Of a stretch of DNA of 64,000 nucleotides, positions 33,979 to 47,300 are shown piece after piece. Position 1 is the stretch's first letter. Every line of letters starts with the position of its first letter. The notes under the pieces are model-generated. The model saw only the letters and a program-made list of their open reading frames with translations, did not search any database and had not been told where the DNA came from. Origin of the DNA: Turnera subulata (Eukaryota; Streptophyta; Magnoliopsida; Malpighiales; Passifloraceae); NCBI GenBank assembly GCA_028386065.3, contig JAKUCV010001068.1, forward strand, positions 1 through 64,000, given 5' to 3'. Position numbers and translations under genes: made by a program.

Positions 33979-35333
33979 ATGTCTACCACTTCCGCCTCTT
34001 CCCTCTTCTTCCCTTCCCTTAACCCCAAAACCCTAGCCTCCCTGTCCAATTCCGTTAAACCCACTTTGGTTTCCTTCTCTTCCTCCTCTCCCAAGCCCAT
34101 CCCAACCCTCTTCCACTCCTCCTCCCCCGTCCACTCCCGCTTCGTCCGGAACGTCGCCGTCTCCGCCGAGGTCGGCCAGGACGAGGACGTCTTGAGCAGC
34201 GCCGATGACGAGCCCAGCTTCTCCCCTGACCTCAAGTTGTTCGTCGGTAACCTCCCTTTCAGCGTCGACAGCGCCCAGCTCGCCGGCGTGTTCGAGAGCG
34301 CCGGAAATGTTGAGATGGTTGAGGTAATTTTACTCTCTTTTCTTTTCTCTCTTTTTTTAGCTGCTGTGTGTGGATATAGTGTGCCCTTATTGGTGATGTT
34401 ATTGTTGTTTGTTTTGGAAGGTAATCTATGATAAGGTAACTGGGAGAAGCAGAGGGTTTGGTTTTGTGACCATGTCTACCCCTGAGGAAGCTGAAGCAGC
34501 CGCTCAACAATTCAATGGCTATGTAAGTCCATGCTGTCCTTATCTTTGCTTTGAAATCTTTTTTTTTTTGTTGATATTAAATTTGAAGGGGATGCAGGAT
34601 TGCTTTGGTTTCAATTATAAATGCATTATCGCTTCTAAATTTGTTTGTAGTGGAGAACCAAAAAAAAAAAACTCTTATTTTTGCGATGTTGGTCACTGGA
34701 TAAGGTTTTTTGTTGGATAATTTAATTGAGAAAATTGCAATTAGATGTGCCCTTTCTGTTTGCTGTGTGTTTATGGTATATGGTGGGTGGTTTTTCATCT
34801 GAGATGGGAGTTTGTTGTGCAGGAACTTGAGGGAAGACCATTGCGGGTCAATTCTGGACCTCCTCCACAGAGGGACAATTCCTTCCCCATAGGGCCTAGG
34901 GGTGGTGGCGGAGGAGGTTTTGATTCTGCCAACCGTCTTTATGTTGGTAACCTTTCCTGGGGTGTGGATGACATGGCTCTTAAGGCATTGTTCAGAGACA
35001 AATGGAATGTGGTGGAGGCTAGAGTGGTTTATGACAGGGATACTGGTCGATCAAGGGGATTTGGTTTTGTTAGTTTCAACTCTGCGGAAGATATGAACGA
35101 CGCCATGGACTCCTTAGATGGCTATGTAAGTTTCTCATTTTCTGCCCTTGATGATGTAGTACGCAACTATGCGCATGTAATTTGTCTGTATGTTGTTTTT
35201 ACAGTAACATTAATTGGCCTATTCCATGAAGTCTAATTGAAGCTTATCCTTTAACTACCGTTTGGTGCAGGAGTTGGATGGCAGGACAATTCGAGTCTCT
35301 GTTGCAGAATCTAGGCCAAGGCGTCAATTTTAA
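33979..35333 (+). CDS. Chloroplast ribonucleoprotein with two RRMs (CP29/CP31 type)
   Basis: Four exons join to 813 bp (270 residues): 33979-34323, 34421-34522, 34823-35125, 35271-35333; every intron is GT-AG and the phase is kept. The first ~60 residues are Ser-rich and poor in acidic residues, a plastid transit peptide, followed by an acidic linker. RRM1 has RNP2 LFVGNL (87-92) and RNP1 RGFGFVTM (126-133). RRM2 has LYVGNL (188-193) and RGFGFVSF (227-234). A Gly-rich linker (PRGGGGGGF) separates them, and the protein ends PRRQF. Such cpRNPs bind and stabilise chloroplast mRNAs and assist editing and splicing in the stroma. Introns fall after the same RRM positions in both domains (after FNGY and LDGY), as expected from an RRM duplication. 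The ATG at 33979 was chosen because it opens the transit peptide. The gene looks intact; CP28/CP33 relatives are the alternative names. Confidence 0.92.
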
Positions 35334-38300
35334 GCATTGAAACTGTCCTCTGAAAATTTTTTGGGTATTCACTGTTTCATGTGTGGTTTTTGGGATTGTT
35401 ATATGCATGTGAAACCTTTTTAATTGAACTTCTAAACTTCTGACCTATTGTGTACTCAACCATAGTTATTCTAATCTCTGTAACGGAGATCTGGGAGTCA
35501 CGGAGGTGCAATCGATCAACGTGTTCTGAAATATGTGCCTACATGCTTTTTCGTGGGCTGCATCTGTGGACGACAGCCATGCGGTCCTATGCACTATGCA
35601 ATCTTGATAAGCAAGAGCCCTTTGTACGTGTTGAGATTTCTAGATGTGCATTCTGAATATGGTTATTCAGATGAAGAACTAGAGTGCCATTGATTAGTAG
35701 GGTTAAATGTTTTTTTTTCCTATTTTTATGTGTGAATTTGGTTGTTTAGCTTCACTCTTTACATTGTGGTGGATGAGACTGGTAATTTTTAAAAATGAAA
35801 TGCAAGGAAATGCAAATCCAGCTTAAGTTTCAGTGGCTGAACTATGAATTGCCTGGTAGGTTTCACAGTGGTTAGCTTGTGAAGGAGATTGAGGTATATA
35901 GATTGGATTTCTGTATGAACTAGTCACAAAATGGATTGAAGTCGGTTCTGACGTATTTATGTTGGGAATTTAGCAGTTAGATCGTTTACAGAAGTTGTGA
36001 AGTATTCTGCAAAGGGAATTCGTGTGTATAAGACGCCATTAGAGGATTTTGATGCGAGCGACTCAACAAAGGGAAAGTGTTGGGGTAAAATTAAAGGGTT
36101 ATCAATATCATCACTGGTGATAATTAAGGAAGTTTGTTTGGTTTTCTTCTAATTTTCTTGGGTCTTTGGCGTGGTCATCCCGGGAAGACAAGAACCCGAG
36201 CGTGCATATCTAACTTGCAAATTTCAGTCGGTAATTGAGATTAATTTTGACTGTTTGCACTTATATTCATGATATTGCGTCGAAACTTAAATATGCATAT
36301 GCGAGGGACTTTTGTCTTTTTTTAAAAAATAAAATATAATTTAGTTTCTTTACCCTAGAAGCAGAATAGACTACCCCATACTAATTAATAATCATCAACT
36401 TTAATTTGAGACAAAAAGCTGAAATACAACAGCGGGCTGAACAGAGTGGGAATATGCATTTTCGCGGTGGCCAAACTCTCTTGCAGGCTGTCCAACAGCT
36501 ATTCCAGCGTGAATGGCACACTCAAGAATTCACCATGTTTTACCCGAGGCACCAGTGTGTGCATCCTTTCCTTTCTCTTGGTGTTTCCCATCTTAAAAAT
36601 ATGCAGTATATATGCTTCAAGTTGTCCCTGTTAGAGATCGATCTCTACAGATAGCTCCAATGATTTTTGTTAATAGATGGAATATTAAGATTCGGTGTTT
36701 GTTTCGTTTCCGTAAACATTACCTGATGATGGTATATCATGCACAACTTATGTTGTTTTCGATTGATTCTGCAGTATGGACTATTTTATAGGACAAGTCA
36801 AAGCAGCTGTTCCCCAAGTAACAGCCAACGAGAGCATTGGGCGTGAATGGCATATTCCCTGTTCTGTCTTTTATATATTCTTGTTAAACATGGTATTTAT
36901 AGAACCAAACCAAGACTTTAATTCTTCTAATCAAAAGACCCTCACGTCAACTCATGTCAATTCTTCCTATAATTGAAGACAATGTACTAGCGCTGCTCTT
37001 CACCCCCACCGCAGGAACCGGTATGTTCTTTCGCCTGTTTATTAATGGTTTCCCTGGACTAGCGGATACTCCAAACCTCATACTGCCTGTGAGTTCTGTT
37101 GTGTTTCTTCTCAACTCCTAATGCCAAGAATGATCAATTGATGAACAAACTTTAAGTGGTAGCTCATTTTGCATCACCAAAGTAATTTTTCTACCTTATC
37201 CTCCTTTTATTTATTTATTTAATTCTCCACATGTCACACACTTTTGTCTTTAGATTCCTGTTTCCCCTTTGGTGAATGCCCATCTATCAGTTAAAGCCAT
37301 GCGCATACTTATTTTTTTGAAAAAAAAAAAACTTGGTTCAATTCCCCCGATTGAAAAAAGCTTGATTTAATTCTAATTAGTTGTAAAAGAAGTGAAGAAA
37401 ATGAAAGTCAAATAATTTATTTCATGTTACTCTCTCATAAAAAGTTTCTGGAAGAAGGGTTAAATGATTATTTTAAGCCTTTAGGTAAATTTGCTGTCAT
37501 GTGGGAAAGAATAATTTTAAAACAACACAAAAATTTATTTATGTATTAAGGACACAAGGGAATTTTATTGATTAGTAGCAACATCTCCATTTTAAAAATT
37601 TTATAAGTGAATGACATATTTATAAAATACTATCTTTTCTTTTTTAATTAAAGATGATCTTCTACTTGGTCCATTATAAATTGCTATTTTTGTTCTAATG
37701 CACTAAACCAAAACTATTTGGTCCATTATAAAGAGACTAGCGTAACCTTGAAAAAGTTTCCTTTTTTCCCGCATTTTACACCTAAGCACCACAGAAACAA
37801 AGGCTAACGGAATCTTGCACAAATTTCTTATGAAGGAATCTTCTCATTTGAGCGTTTCTCCTGTTTATGAAAAATAAAAAAGGTCATCAAACTCTTTAAA
37901 TCACATGATTACCTACCCATCTCTTTTTCTGGGACTGAATTGGGTGAGATGAGATTATAAATATGAAGTTTGTAATAAAAGCAATTACATAAATCTAGGC
38001 AATAGTTACAAACTTTTGTGATTCTAAGGAGGGAAAAATTAAAATATAAAGCCTAAATATGTATAATGATGAACATATGCTATGACTTAATAACTTTAGT
38101 GAATAGTGACCAAAATTTCTGCTTATTATTTAGCTGGATTGCATACGAAGTATTAGCAAAAGTGTTGGTGGAATTGATTTTTGGATGTGCCACTATCTAA
38201 TGGGATAATTTTGTAGTCTTTCAGCTCAATAGATCTTATGTTTATCAGTTTCTTGTGTAGGAAAAGCTAAATCTAAGCATGAGAATGAGCATGACAACCA

Positions 38301-38501
38301 AATATAGCTACTTGTTTGGACTTTGGAATACTAATGTTTTCAGTTCCTGAGCTGTTTAATTGATGGAGGTTCGGTCTTATTTTACTTGATTTGTATTGTT
38401 CAGTAATCCAAATGTTCCGTTCAATAATCTTGATAATAATGATTGTTATGGCAGCCCCAAGTGAAGCTAGTTGGGCTCTGTGTCACTCCCTCTTTGACTC
38501 C
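35334..38501 (+). other. Intergenic region between RNP and CNGC genes
   Basis: The first part is the 3' untranslated region of the RNP gene. Short ORFs at 36406-36654 and 36776-36976 show no recognisable domain; both contain a 'gcgtgaatggca' block. AT-rich non-coding DNA fills 37100-38450, and a 5' leader exon of the CNGC gene may lie near 38455. No transposon ends were seen. Confidence 0.5.
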
Positions 38502-41500
38502 ATGGCTTCTAATGGGCTAGAGTCTAAAAGGTAATCGCCCCCTACTAATATTAGCACTAGTTAAAACTTAAAACTACTAGAACTGTTTCTCTTGTATCCT
38601 CCTGCCCATTGATTTTTGGGTTTTATAGGCATACACTGGGGTAACTGAACAATTCATGTGTTTTATCTTTCAGTGCTGAAGAAGATCATGAAGTGAGAAA
38701 GAAATGTTATAGTACTCATGCCTCCAGGAAGGCAAGAAACAACTTGACTAAAAAAGCACTCTCCAGAGTTTTCTCAGAGGAATATCATCTCGTAAAGAAG
38801 ACCATATATGATCCTCGAGGACCAGCCATACACACATGGAACAGCATTTTCTTTGCAGCGTCTTTGGCCTCCTTGTTTTTGGACCCATTGTTCTTCTTGC
38901 TGCCTCAAGTCAGGGAAGAAGAAATATGCATTAGTGTATCTACATCAATTCAAGTTGCACTCACAGCCATCAGGTCACTTACCGATATGTTCTACATTAT
39001 CCACATCCTGGTTAGATTTCGAACCGCATATGTAGCTCCTTCATCTCGTGTGATCGGGAGAGGAGAACTAGTCGTGGATCCTTCCAAGATTGCATCAAGG
39101 TACCTTCGCAAGCAATTTTGGCTGGATACATTGGCTGCTCAGCCTATTCCACAGGTTTGTCTATAGTACCTACCTTGTGTTTTTTTATTTATTTATTGGG
39201 TCTAGGCTGTTATCTAAATCTTATCGCGCATAGAAACCACAAATATTGCTCACTCTTAGTGTTCTGTTTTACTGTCTCAAATCAAATGTTTTATCCTGTT
39301 GAACATTTGTGTTCTGTTATTATTTTATTTCAGGTGCTTATTTGGATTGTGATCCCCTGTTTAAAGGGTTCATCAGTGGGAGGTTCAAGATATGTCCTAG
39401 TCTGCATCTTGACTCAGTGTCTCCTGAGGCTATACCTTATTGTCCCTCTTTGCGCTCAGATCACCAAAGCTACTGGCGTTGTTCTGGAAACAGCATGGGC
39501 TGGAGCAGCTTTTAATCTGTTGCTTTATTTGTTGGCGAGCCATGTAAGTGGTTGTCATTTCCTCACATCATCCAACTTTGGATCATTGGTGGGCACCTCT
39601 GACTGACTCCCTCTTAATTGCTTCTCTTCCTCTTCCTAAAAGATATTTGGATGCTTGTGGTACCTCTTAGCAATTGGACGGCAGGAAGACTGCTGGAGAG
39701 AAATGTGTGGCCTTGAAAATACAGACTGCCAACTTTCATTCCTGGACTGCCGTCGCTTAAATGACCCAGATAGAGTCTCCTGGTTAAGGTCAACCCAGAT
39801 TTCAAGTACATGCAATCCAAATCTCGGATCTTTCGACTTTGGCATCTATAGCGTTGCTCTGACTTCTGGAGTTACTTCTGAGGGCTTCGTCAGGACATTC
39901 TTCTTTTGTCTTTGGTGGGCGCTAAGAAATTTGAAGTGAGTTTTGCGTATCAAAAGCATGCATGTCACGCACGCAATCATAATTCATATATGATCTGATT
40001 CTCATTAACATCTGAAATTTTTTTAATATATATATATGTATGTATATATATATATATATATATCCTGCACAATGAATTAAAGCTTTTGCTTAAATTCCAA
40101 GGATCATGCAATACATACGCTGTGGTGCTTCTAGAACCAAGGCTTGTCCAGAGTTTAAGGTTATGCAATTGAGACTGAGGCTAGGATGTCCCAACAAAAT
40201 CTGCAGAATGAAGGTAGGCACAAAATCTGCTATGACAGGATGGATAACTGATTGATTTGTTTTCAATTTCGCAGTTCTCTAGGACAGGATCTCGCCACAA
40301 GCACTTATCCTGGAGAAATAAATTTTGCCATCGTCTTCGGCATAGTTTCATTGGTGCTCTTTGGATTGTTAGTTGGGAATATGCAAGTAAGCCCCCAAGT
40401 CCGGCCATAAGATAAGATGAGAATTATCCAAAATAGTTATTGTTTGTTAAAAAGGCATTGTATCTTCAACCCAACCCACTGTAGTTTGAGTCCAGCCACT
40501 AGCTAACTAGAGCGAATTCCATCCCCAGTATCCCAATAGTGCAAAACCTGCAGTTTTATTTATTTCCTACAAAATTTTGTAATAACCGTTCTACTTACTG
40601 ACTTCTCACACCATGGCATTGGCAGACCTATCTTCAATCCACTACAGCAAGACTGGAACGGTGGAGAATTTGGAAGTCTGATACAGAACTGTGGATGCAT
40701 CACAGGCAGCTACCCCAGGAACTGAGGCAGAAAGTGCGAAGGCATAATCAACACAACTGGTGTACAACTCGAGGAGTTGACGAACAAATCATTCTGAAAA
40801 CCCTTCCTGTTGATCTCCGACGTGTCATCAAACGCCATCTCTGCCTTGATCTTGTGCGGAAAGTAAGTTCCTTAATTTGTTTCTGAGAACTCATTCTTGA
40901 ACTTGTATGAACTGGCCGCCTCAAGTTAGCTAAGGTACGTACGGATATAGTCTCGTCTCTAATCCAAAAGGCTTACCACTATAATGTGACTGAACATTTT
41001 ATTTATCATCCTTGAAATGCATAACATTAACAGGTACCATTCTTCAATATGATGGAAGAGCATATGCTAGATGCAATATGTGAGAAGCTGAAGCCTTGCC
41101 TATACGACAAAGGAACCTGCCTTGACCGCGAGGGATATCCTGTCTGTGAGATGCTCTTCATAGTTCGGGGTCGTCTAGACTCATACACCACAGGAGGTGG
41201 GCGCACAGATTTCTTCAATTCATCTCTCATTGGACCTGGCGACTTCTGCGGGGAGGAATTGTTAACATGGGCTTTAGACCCTCGCCAAAATAGCATCCTC
41301 CCTTCATCCACGCGTACTGTCATTGCCATCACTGAAGTTGAAGCATTTGCACTTCGGGCTAAGGACTTGAAACGCGTAGCACCTCAGTTCCGTAGACAAA
41401 TCAACAAACCATTAAGGCATGTGTTTAGGTTTCACTCTCATCAGTGGAGGACATGGGCTGCATGCTCCATACAGGCGGCCTGGTTTCGGTACAAGAAAAG

Positions 41501-41672
41501 GAAGGAAGCAGCAGCTTTTGAAAGAATGCAGCAGCATGCATCTGGAAAGACATCTACATCCTTGCTTCAGGTGGCCACAAACTTTACAATCTATGCTGCA
41601 AAGCTTGCAGCTAGCACCCGGAGGGGCGGAATATCTAAGCCGGAAGAGCCTGATTTCACACTTGGAAATTGA
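38502..41672 (+). CDS. Cyclic nucleotide-gated ion channel (CNGC)
   Basis: Seven exons join to 2001 bp (666 residues): 38502-38530, 38674-39154, 39334-39543, 39643-39935, 40275-40386, 40626-40862, 41034-41672; all GT-AG, phase kept. The N-terminus is cytosolic (MASNGLESK). The six-helix core follows: S1 WNSIFFAASLASLFLDPLFF, S2 near SLTDMFYIIHILVRF, S5 LLLYLLASHIFGCLWYLL, the pore WWALRNLNSLGQD, and S6 INFAIVFGIVSLVLFGLLVGNMQ. The C-linker carries WMHHRQLPQELRQ and RGVDEQIIL. The cyclic-nucleotide-binding domain contains FIVRGRLDSYT and the cassette GPGDFCGEELLTWALDPR. A calmodulin-binding IQ motif (SIQAAWFRYKKRK) closes it. Plant CNGCs are plasma-membrane Ca2+-permeable channels gated by cyclic nucleotides and calmodulin. 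The length and C-terminal wording fit groups I-III; subgroup needs a tree. The filter reads GQD where GQN is usual. The start ATG follows from the short first exon; no competing upstream in-frame ATG was found. Confidence 0.9.
40020..40065. repeat. TA/TATG microsatellite in CNGC intron 4
   Basis: 'tatatatatgtatgtatatatat' type run within the intron between exons 4 and 5. Confidence 0.8.
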
Positions 41673-42022
41673 AGACATAACTGCATTGGTTTGGATAAAA
41701 TTCAGTGGACAAGCATCCGGTAGTTTCTTGAATGTCTATGTAGTTCAGCCTGGTTTCAATTATGCAGTTATTAGATTGCCCCGGGCCCTGGTAGTATTGT
41801 GGGCACGGTGTTCCAAGGTTTTTGTTGATTAGGCCCTTTCCTGGTTTCGCGGGTTTCTAATGTGCATATACAGAATTCAAGAACGCAGTTCCTTGATCCC
41901 TAAAACAGTTTTTGATCAATAAATGCTTCCATGCACTTATGAAATAATGCATTCTTTATTCAGAGTTTTCGTGAGTAATCTGGATGTGCATATACACAAG
42001 ACTTGGAATTGATGGGATTTTT
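41673..42022 (+). terminator. CNGC 3' untranslated region with AATAAA
   Basis: AATAAA at 41918-41923, about 250 bp after the stop, is the likely polyadenylation signal. The DNA element with inverted repeats starts at 42023. Confidence 0.55.
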
Positions 42023-42337
42023 CTATGGTGCTCCATGAGTATGGTACTCACGCGATTATGTCCATTGGATATGAATGATTAAATAATAACCGTTGGATAT
42101 GGTAATTTTATAATAACATTATTTGTTATATTTTTCTAATTCTTTTTATTTATACTAAAAAGTATTTTACGTAGGAACCCATCCAAGATGGTAAGATCCC
42201 TAATATTATGATAGTTGTTATAATAGGAGCCATTATCCTTCTTAATAAGAGGTCGACCTGGTAACTTTTATAGGTCGACCTAACAATTTTATAAGTATAT
42301 GCTTTATTTTGGAGATTTAATAAAAAATCTACCCATT

Positions 42338-42354
42338 AACTTATAGGTTAACCT
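42338..42354. repeat. 17-bp target duplication of LINE 2, left copy
   Basis: AACTTATAGGTTAACCT, repeated exactly at 48512-48528 after the poly(A). Confidence 0.9.
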
Positions 42355-42544
42355 GGGTCCTAGGTTTTCTCTGTCTCCAGAAACTTTGTAACCCTAGCCG
42401 CCTAGGGTTTCTTTTTCTTCTTGGAGGGTTTTGTCTTGCTAAGTTTCGCAGGTTTATCTCTCTCGGTTATCCGAGTCTCACTGTCCTGATCCTTGTGTCA
42501 GGTTGTTTTTCTCTTGTGTTTTGTCTTTTGGTTTTCAGGTAACA

Positions 42545-44352
42545 ATGAGTTCATCACGAGGGGATGAGGATGTGGAGGATTCTGTTCCAACGGAAGAGGA
42601 TGATGTGGTTGTGTTAGATGATCTACCTGAGGAGCAGAAGATCAGTAATCTAGAATTCTGTCTGGTTGGGAGACTCTTGACTGAGCGGAATTTCAATGCA
42701 TCCGCTCTGCTCCGAACCATCACCACGGTGTGGAGTCCGAGGAAGGGGGTCGAGGCTACGGAGATTGGCTCAAATCTATTTCTCTTTCAGTTTTATGATG
42801 GTAGAGATCTCGGAAGGGTTTTGGAGGGGGAGCCATGGCACTTTGATCACCATATTCTGGTTCTCCAGGAAGTATCGGGGGTGGAGCAACCCTCTGAGAT
42901 GAACCCATTAAAAACCCCTATGTGGGTTCATCTTTATGATGTCCCGATGAGATTTCGTCAGGAAAGACCCATCCAGCAAATGGCACAGAAAATAGGAACG
43001 TACATGGAGGTGGAGGAGAGTTCTCTTTCAGCAAAATCAAAGGTGGTTAGGGTGAGGATACGGATGGACCTGTCGAAGCCATTGAAGACGGAGGTTAAAG
43101 TGCAGATTGAGAAAGGAAAAGTTATTATTGTGCCCGTCAAATATGATAAATTGCCGAGTTTTTGTTTCACGTGTGGCCGGTTGGGCCACACTCTGAAGGG
43201 TTGCGACGACAATGAATCTACAAATGGGAAAGGATTGACGACTGTTTATGGGGATTTTCTAAGAGCTTCACCAAATAGGAGAACGATTTCCTTGTCAATC
43301 AGTGCCCGACGGAATACGTATGAGACGGTCCGTCGGCAGCTCTTCACCTCGCCACCGGCTACTACGGGGAAGACAACGGAGAACAGTCATCGGACCCAGC
43401 AAGGGACACCAGCCCAAGCAGAGTCATATCCAAAAATTTCGACCGAGAATCTATGTGGGGTGGATTCGGTTGCTGCAGGGTTGGAGAAAATGTCGGTACT
43501 GGATAAGTCACCAATCAAGGAGCATAGTGATCCTAAGGAAAGTGGAGATGGAGTAGACTCCTTGTCCCAGAAGATACCTGAGGTAATAAACATTTAAGAG
43601 ACATCTCGGGCCAAGATGCAATCACCTTCCCATGTTCTGCCTCCTAACCCACAGCCAACACCCCCAACAAAGACAGCTATCAAAACTACTACTTTCTCGG
43701 CCCAGAACCCTAATACCGCTACTACCCCCCCCCCCCCCCCCCCCCCCCCCCCCAGCCCAGCCCAGCCCACAAAAAGCCCTACTATACCAGAACCCCAACC
43801 GACCCAAGACATTTCTAACCCACCTCTATCCCATATCAATTCACCCCAACCATCTGGTGTTAGTGATAATAAAACAAAGTCACAACCGGGAAAAATCACA
43901 GCATCAGACCCAAGCCTAAAAGAAACCCCGACCGCATCCTCAACTAAACACAAACCTCCCCTCACCTCCACCCACCGATAACCGGAAACACCCTTACCAA
44001 AGACACCGGACCTTAACCCAGGCCAACATACAACCCCTCCTGTACCTCCCACGTCCTTTAAGGATTCGTCGGCTCAAAATCTCTCTACCCCTTCACAATT
44101 CGATCCATCGGCGGCTAGCAAACAATCAGATGAAGCTGCAGGGGGAGGGGCAAGGCGAATCGGTGGAAACGTCTGGCACGCAGAACAGAGAACCAGAAAC
44201 TGGACACAATAGTACATTTTGGGAGGAAGAGAGACCTGGAGGTAGAGGAAGCTGGAAAGGATGTGGATTTTGGTTTGGAATCGAAGAAAGGACGAGATGA
44301 TTTGGAAGAACCAGCGGCGGAGACTGCAGAGCAGTCCCGCCAATCGCCATGA
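42545..44352 (+). pseudogene. LINE 2 ORF1 (DUF4283 and CCHC)
   Basis: MSSSRGDEDVEDS opens an acidic start. DUF4283 follows (LLTERNFNASALLRT, LFLFQFYDGRDLGRVL, PWHFDHHILVL, PMWVHLYDVPMRF), then the knuckle CFTCGRLGHTLKGC (about 43163-43204). A TAA at 43595 and another at 43979 break one otherwise continuous frame. After the first lies a 29-C run (43725-43753) coding polyproline. A frameshift between about 44100 and 44300 leads to the original end RQSP and TGA at 44350, overlapping the ORF2 start as ATGA. The protein would have been the RNA-binding partner of ORF2. Confidence 0.85.
43725..43753. repeat. 29-nt poly(C) tract in LINE 2 ORF1
   Basis: Uninterrupted C run coding proline, followed by 'agcccagcccagccc'. 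A comparable run is in LINE 1 ORF1. Confidence 0.9.
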
Positions 44353-47300
44353 ATCTGTTATCTTGGAACTGTTGCGGGCTTGGGAACCAGGCAACAGTTC
44401 ATGCTCTAAGGCGCTTGATCCGTGCTCAAGATCCCGGTATGCTTTTTCTTATGGAAACCCGTTTAAATTTTTTTGAGGTTAATAGAATTAGAGGTAGTTT
44501 AGGTTTTAATTTTAGTATTACAGTTGATTGTGATGGAGATGGGAGGCAACGTAGTGGAGGGGTGTCGTTGTGGTGGCGGGATGATTTGGGAGTCTCACTG
44601 AGGACAATTAACCTCCACCATATTGATGTCGAGGTGACTGGGGCAGAATTTAGGCACAAGTGGAGGTGTATGAGCATTTATGGTTGGCCGGAATGGGAAC
44701 ATAAACCGTTAACGTGGCAGTTGATACGCACTTTAGGGTTAGGATCCTCTCTTCCCTGGTTGGTTTTTGGGGATTTCAACGAGATTTTATATAATTCAGA
44801 GAAAGAGGGGGGTGCTCCTTGGGAACATATGATGATGCAGCAGTTTCATTCCGCGTTGGATGACAATGACCTTACTGATCTAGGGCATGACGGAAGCCTA
44901 TTTACTTGGATTAAAATGAGGAATGGGGAGCTGTGGATGAGGGAAAGACTAGACCGCTTTGTAGCAAATGAGGGCTGGAAATCTTTGTTCCCAAGCTACC
45001 GAGCCTGTCATCTTTTGAGACTCCGGTCAGATCATCACCCTATTCAAGTCTGACTTGATAATCCAATTTGTAATGACACATCCCGGGTAAGACTATTTCG
45101 TTTTGAAGCAATGTGGGCAAGACACCCCAAGTGTGAGGATGTAATTCGCCAGGCCTGGCAATAGAATCACTACTCAGCCCAAGCTTTTGCAAATTGTGTC
45201 ACAGGGTGCGGATCTGCTTTGAGCCTATGGAACAAGGAATCTTTTGGCAATGTGTCCCTGAATATTAAGAAGCTTTCGGACAGATTATCAAAGGTTCAGT
45301 CTGCAGGTCAAACTGCACAGGATGGGACGGAGTGTACACATCTGATGGCCGAATTGGAGAATCTATTAAGTGCTGAGGAGACGATGTGAAGATAGAGATC
45401 CAGGGTACAGTGGATGAAGGAGGGGGACAAGAATACTGGCTTCTTTCACCTGAAGGCATCACACCTGCAGAAACGAAATTTGATTAAAGGGTTGTAGGAC
45501 AGTGCCGGTCAATTCCAAACTAGCCATTCCGGGATTAGTAGAGTCGCAGTGCAATATTATCAGAATCTCTTCACATCCTCAAATCCAAGTGAGATCTCTT
45601 TTGTTACGAAACTTTTGGAGCCTCGGATCACTGATGAGATGAACCAGAAGCTACTAAGACCATACACTCCAAAGGAGATAAAAGAAGCTCTTGGCCAGAT
45701 GCACCCTACAAAAGCTCCCGGCCCTGACGGTATGCCTGTCCTATTTTTTCAATCTTTTTGGCATATTGTAGGCCCTAATGTACTTGATATTGTGCTGAGT
45801 GTGTTGAATAAAAAACTGTCCCCAAGAGACATAAACACTACACACATTGTCATGATCCCCAAAATAGCCAAACCCAAACTTCCGGAACACTTTAGACCCA
45901 TTAGTTTATGTAATGTTGTCTTTAAGTTAGTCACCAAAACGATTGCAAATAGGTTGAAAGCTTTTCTCCCCTATATTATTAGCCATAATCAGAGTGCTTT
46001 TGTCCCTGGCCGACTTATCACTAATAATGCCTTGGTTGCTTTTGAAACTTTCAATAATATGAAAAAAAAGAAAGAAGGCAAAAGAGGGTACTTAGCCCTT
46101 AAACTTAACATGAGTAAAGCGTATAATAGGGTGGAGTGGGGCTTTTTAGAACAATCATTACTTCGTCTTGGCTTTCACTCTGATTAGGTTGAGTTGGTGA
46201 TGAGAAGTGTTACTTCTAGCTCTTTTTTTGTACGTGTGAATGGGGTCCTGTCGGAATCTTTTTCACCTTCTAGGGGACTCCGGCAAGGGGACCCCCTTTC
46301 ACCATACTTATTTCTCATTTGTGCAGAAAGTCTATCCAACCTAATCACTATTGTAGAGAACTGGGGAGAGATACATGGTATATCCATGTGTAGGCATGCC
46401 CCACCTATCTCTCACCTCTTTTTTGCAGATGACAACATTCTTTTTACTAGAGCAAGCATGCAGGAGATTGATTCTATTCGGAGAATACTACACTTGTACG
46501 AGCTAGCATCAGGTCAGAAATTCAACTTTGAGAAAACAGAGATATCCTTTAGCCGAAATGTGCTGCAAGAGACACAGATCATGCTTGAGCAAAGGCTGGG
46601 TGTTAAGTCAGTGGAATCTCACACGAAGTATCTTGGACTCCCCATGGTACTTGGTAAATCGAAGAAACAGGTTTTCTCCCTGATTAAGGAACGGGTGTGG
46701 AAGAAGCTGAAGAGCTGGAAGGAAAAGATGTTGTCTATTACGGGGAAGGAGGTATTGATTAAGGCAGTGGCACAAGCTATACCCACATATATTATGCAAT
46801 GCTTTACTTTGCCCACGTCAATTTGTCAAGATATTGATGCTTTGATCTCTCGGTTTTGGTGGGGGCAGAAGAAGGAGGAGAGACATATCCATTGGGTGAA
46901 ATGGAGTGATATATGCAGCCAGAAAAAGAAGGGAGGTATGGGGTTTAGAGATCTCCAATGCTTTAATCAAGCCCTACTTGCTAAACAGTCTTGGCGCTTA
47001 GTTCAGGATGATCACTCTTTGTTTGGCAAAGTGCTGAAAGCCAAATATTTTCACAGAAGCTCTATCCTTCCAGTGCTAAAGAACAGAGCCCAAAGCTACA
47101 CTTTTCAAAGCATTATCCATGGAAAGGATCTCCTTCTGCAGGGGCTCCGATGGAGAGTGGGAAATGGTGGATCGATTGCCATATGGGGTGATAAATGGAT
47201 GCTTGGTTGCGAGGATGGGTGGGTTAGGTCTGCCCCGCGAGTTTTGAACCCAGATGCATGTGTTGGTGAATTAATTGATCATGATACTCGTTCCTAGTGC

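Noticed and set aside
36406..36976. Short ORFs between the RNP and CNGC genes
   Set aside because: No domain, no splice structure that joins either neighbour; could be leader sequence.
43594..44052. 152-codon Gly-rich minus-strand ORF
   Set aside because: Shadow of the Pro-rich ORF1 frame and poly(C) tract of LINE 2.
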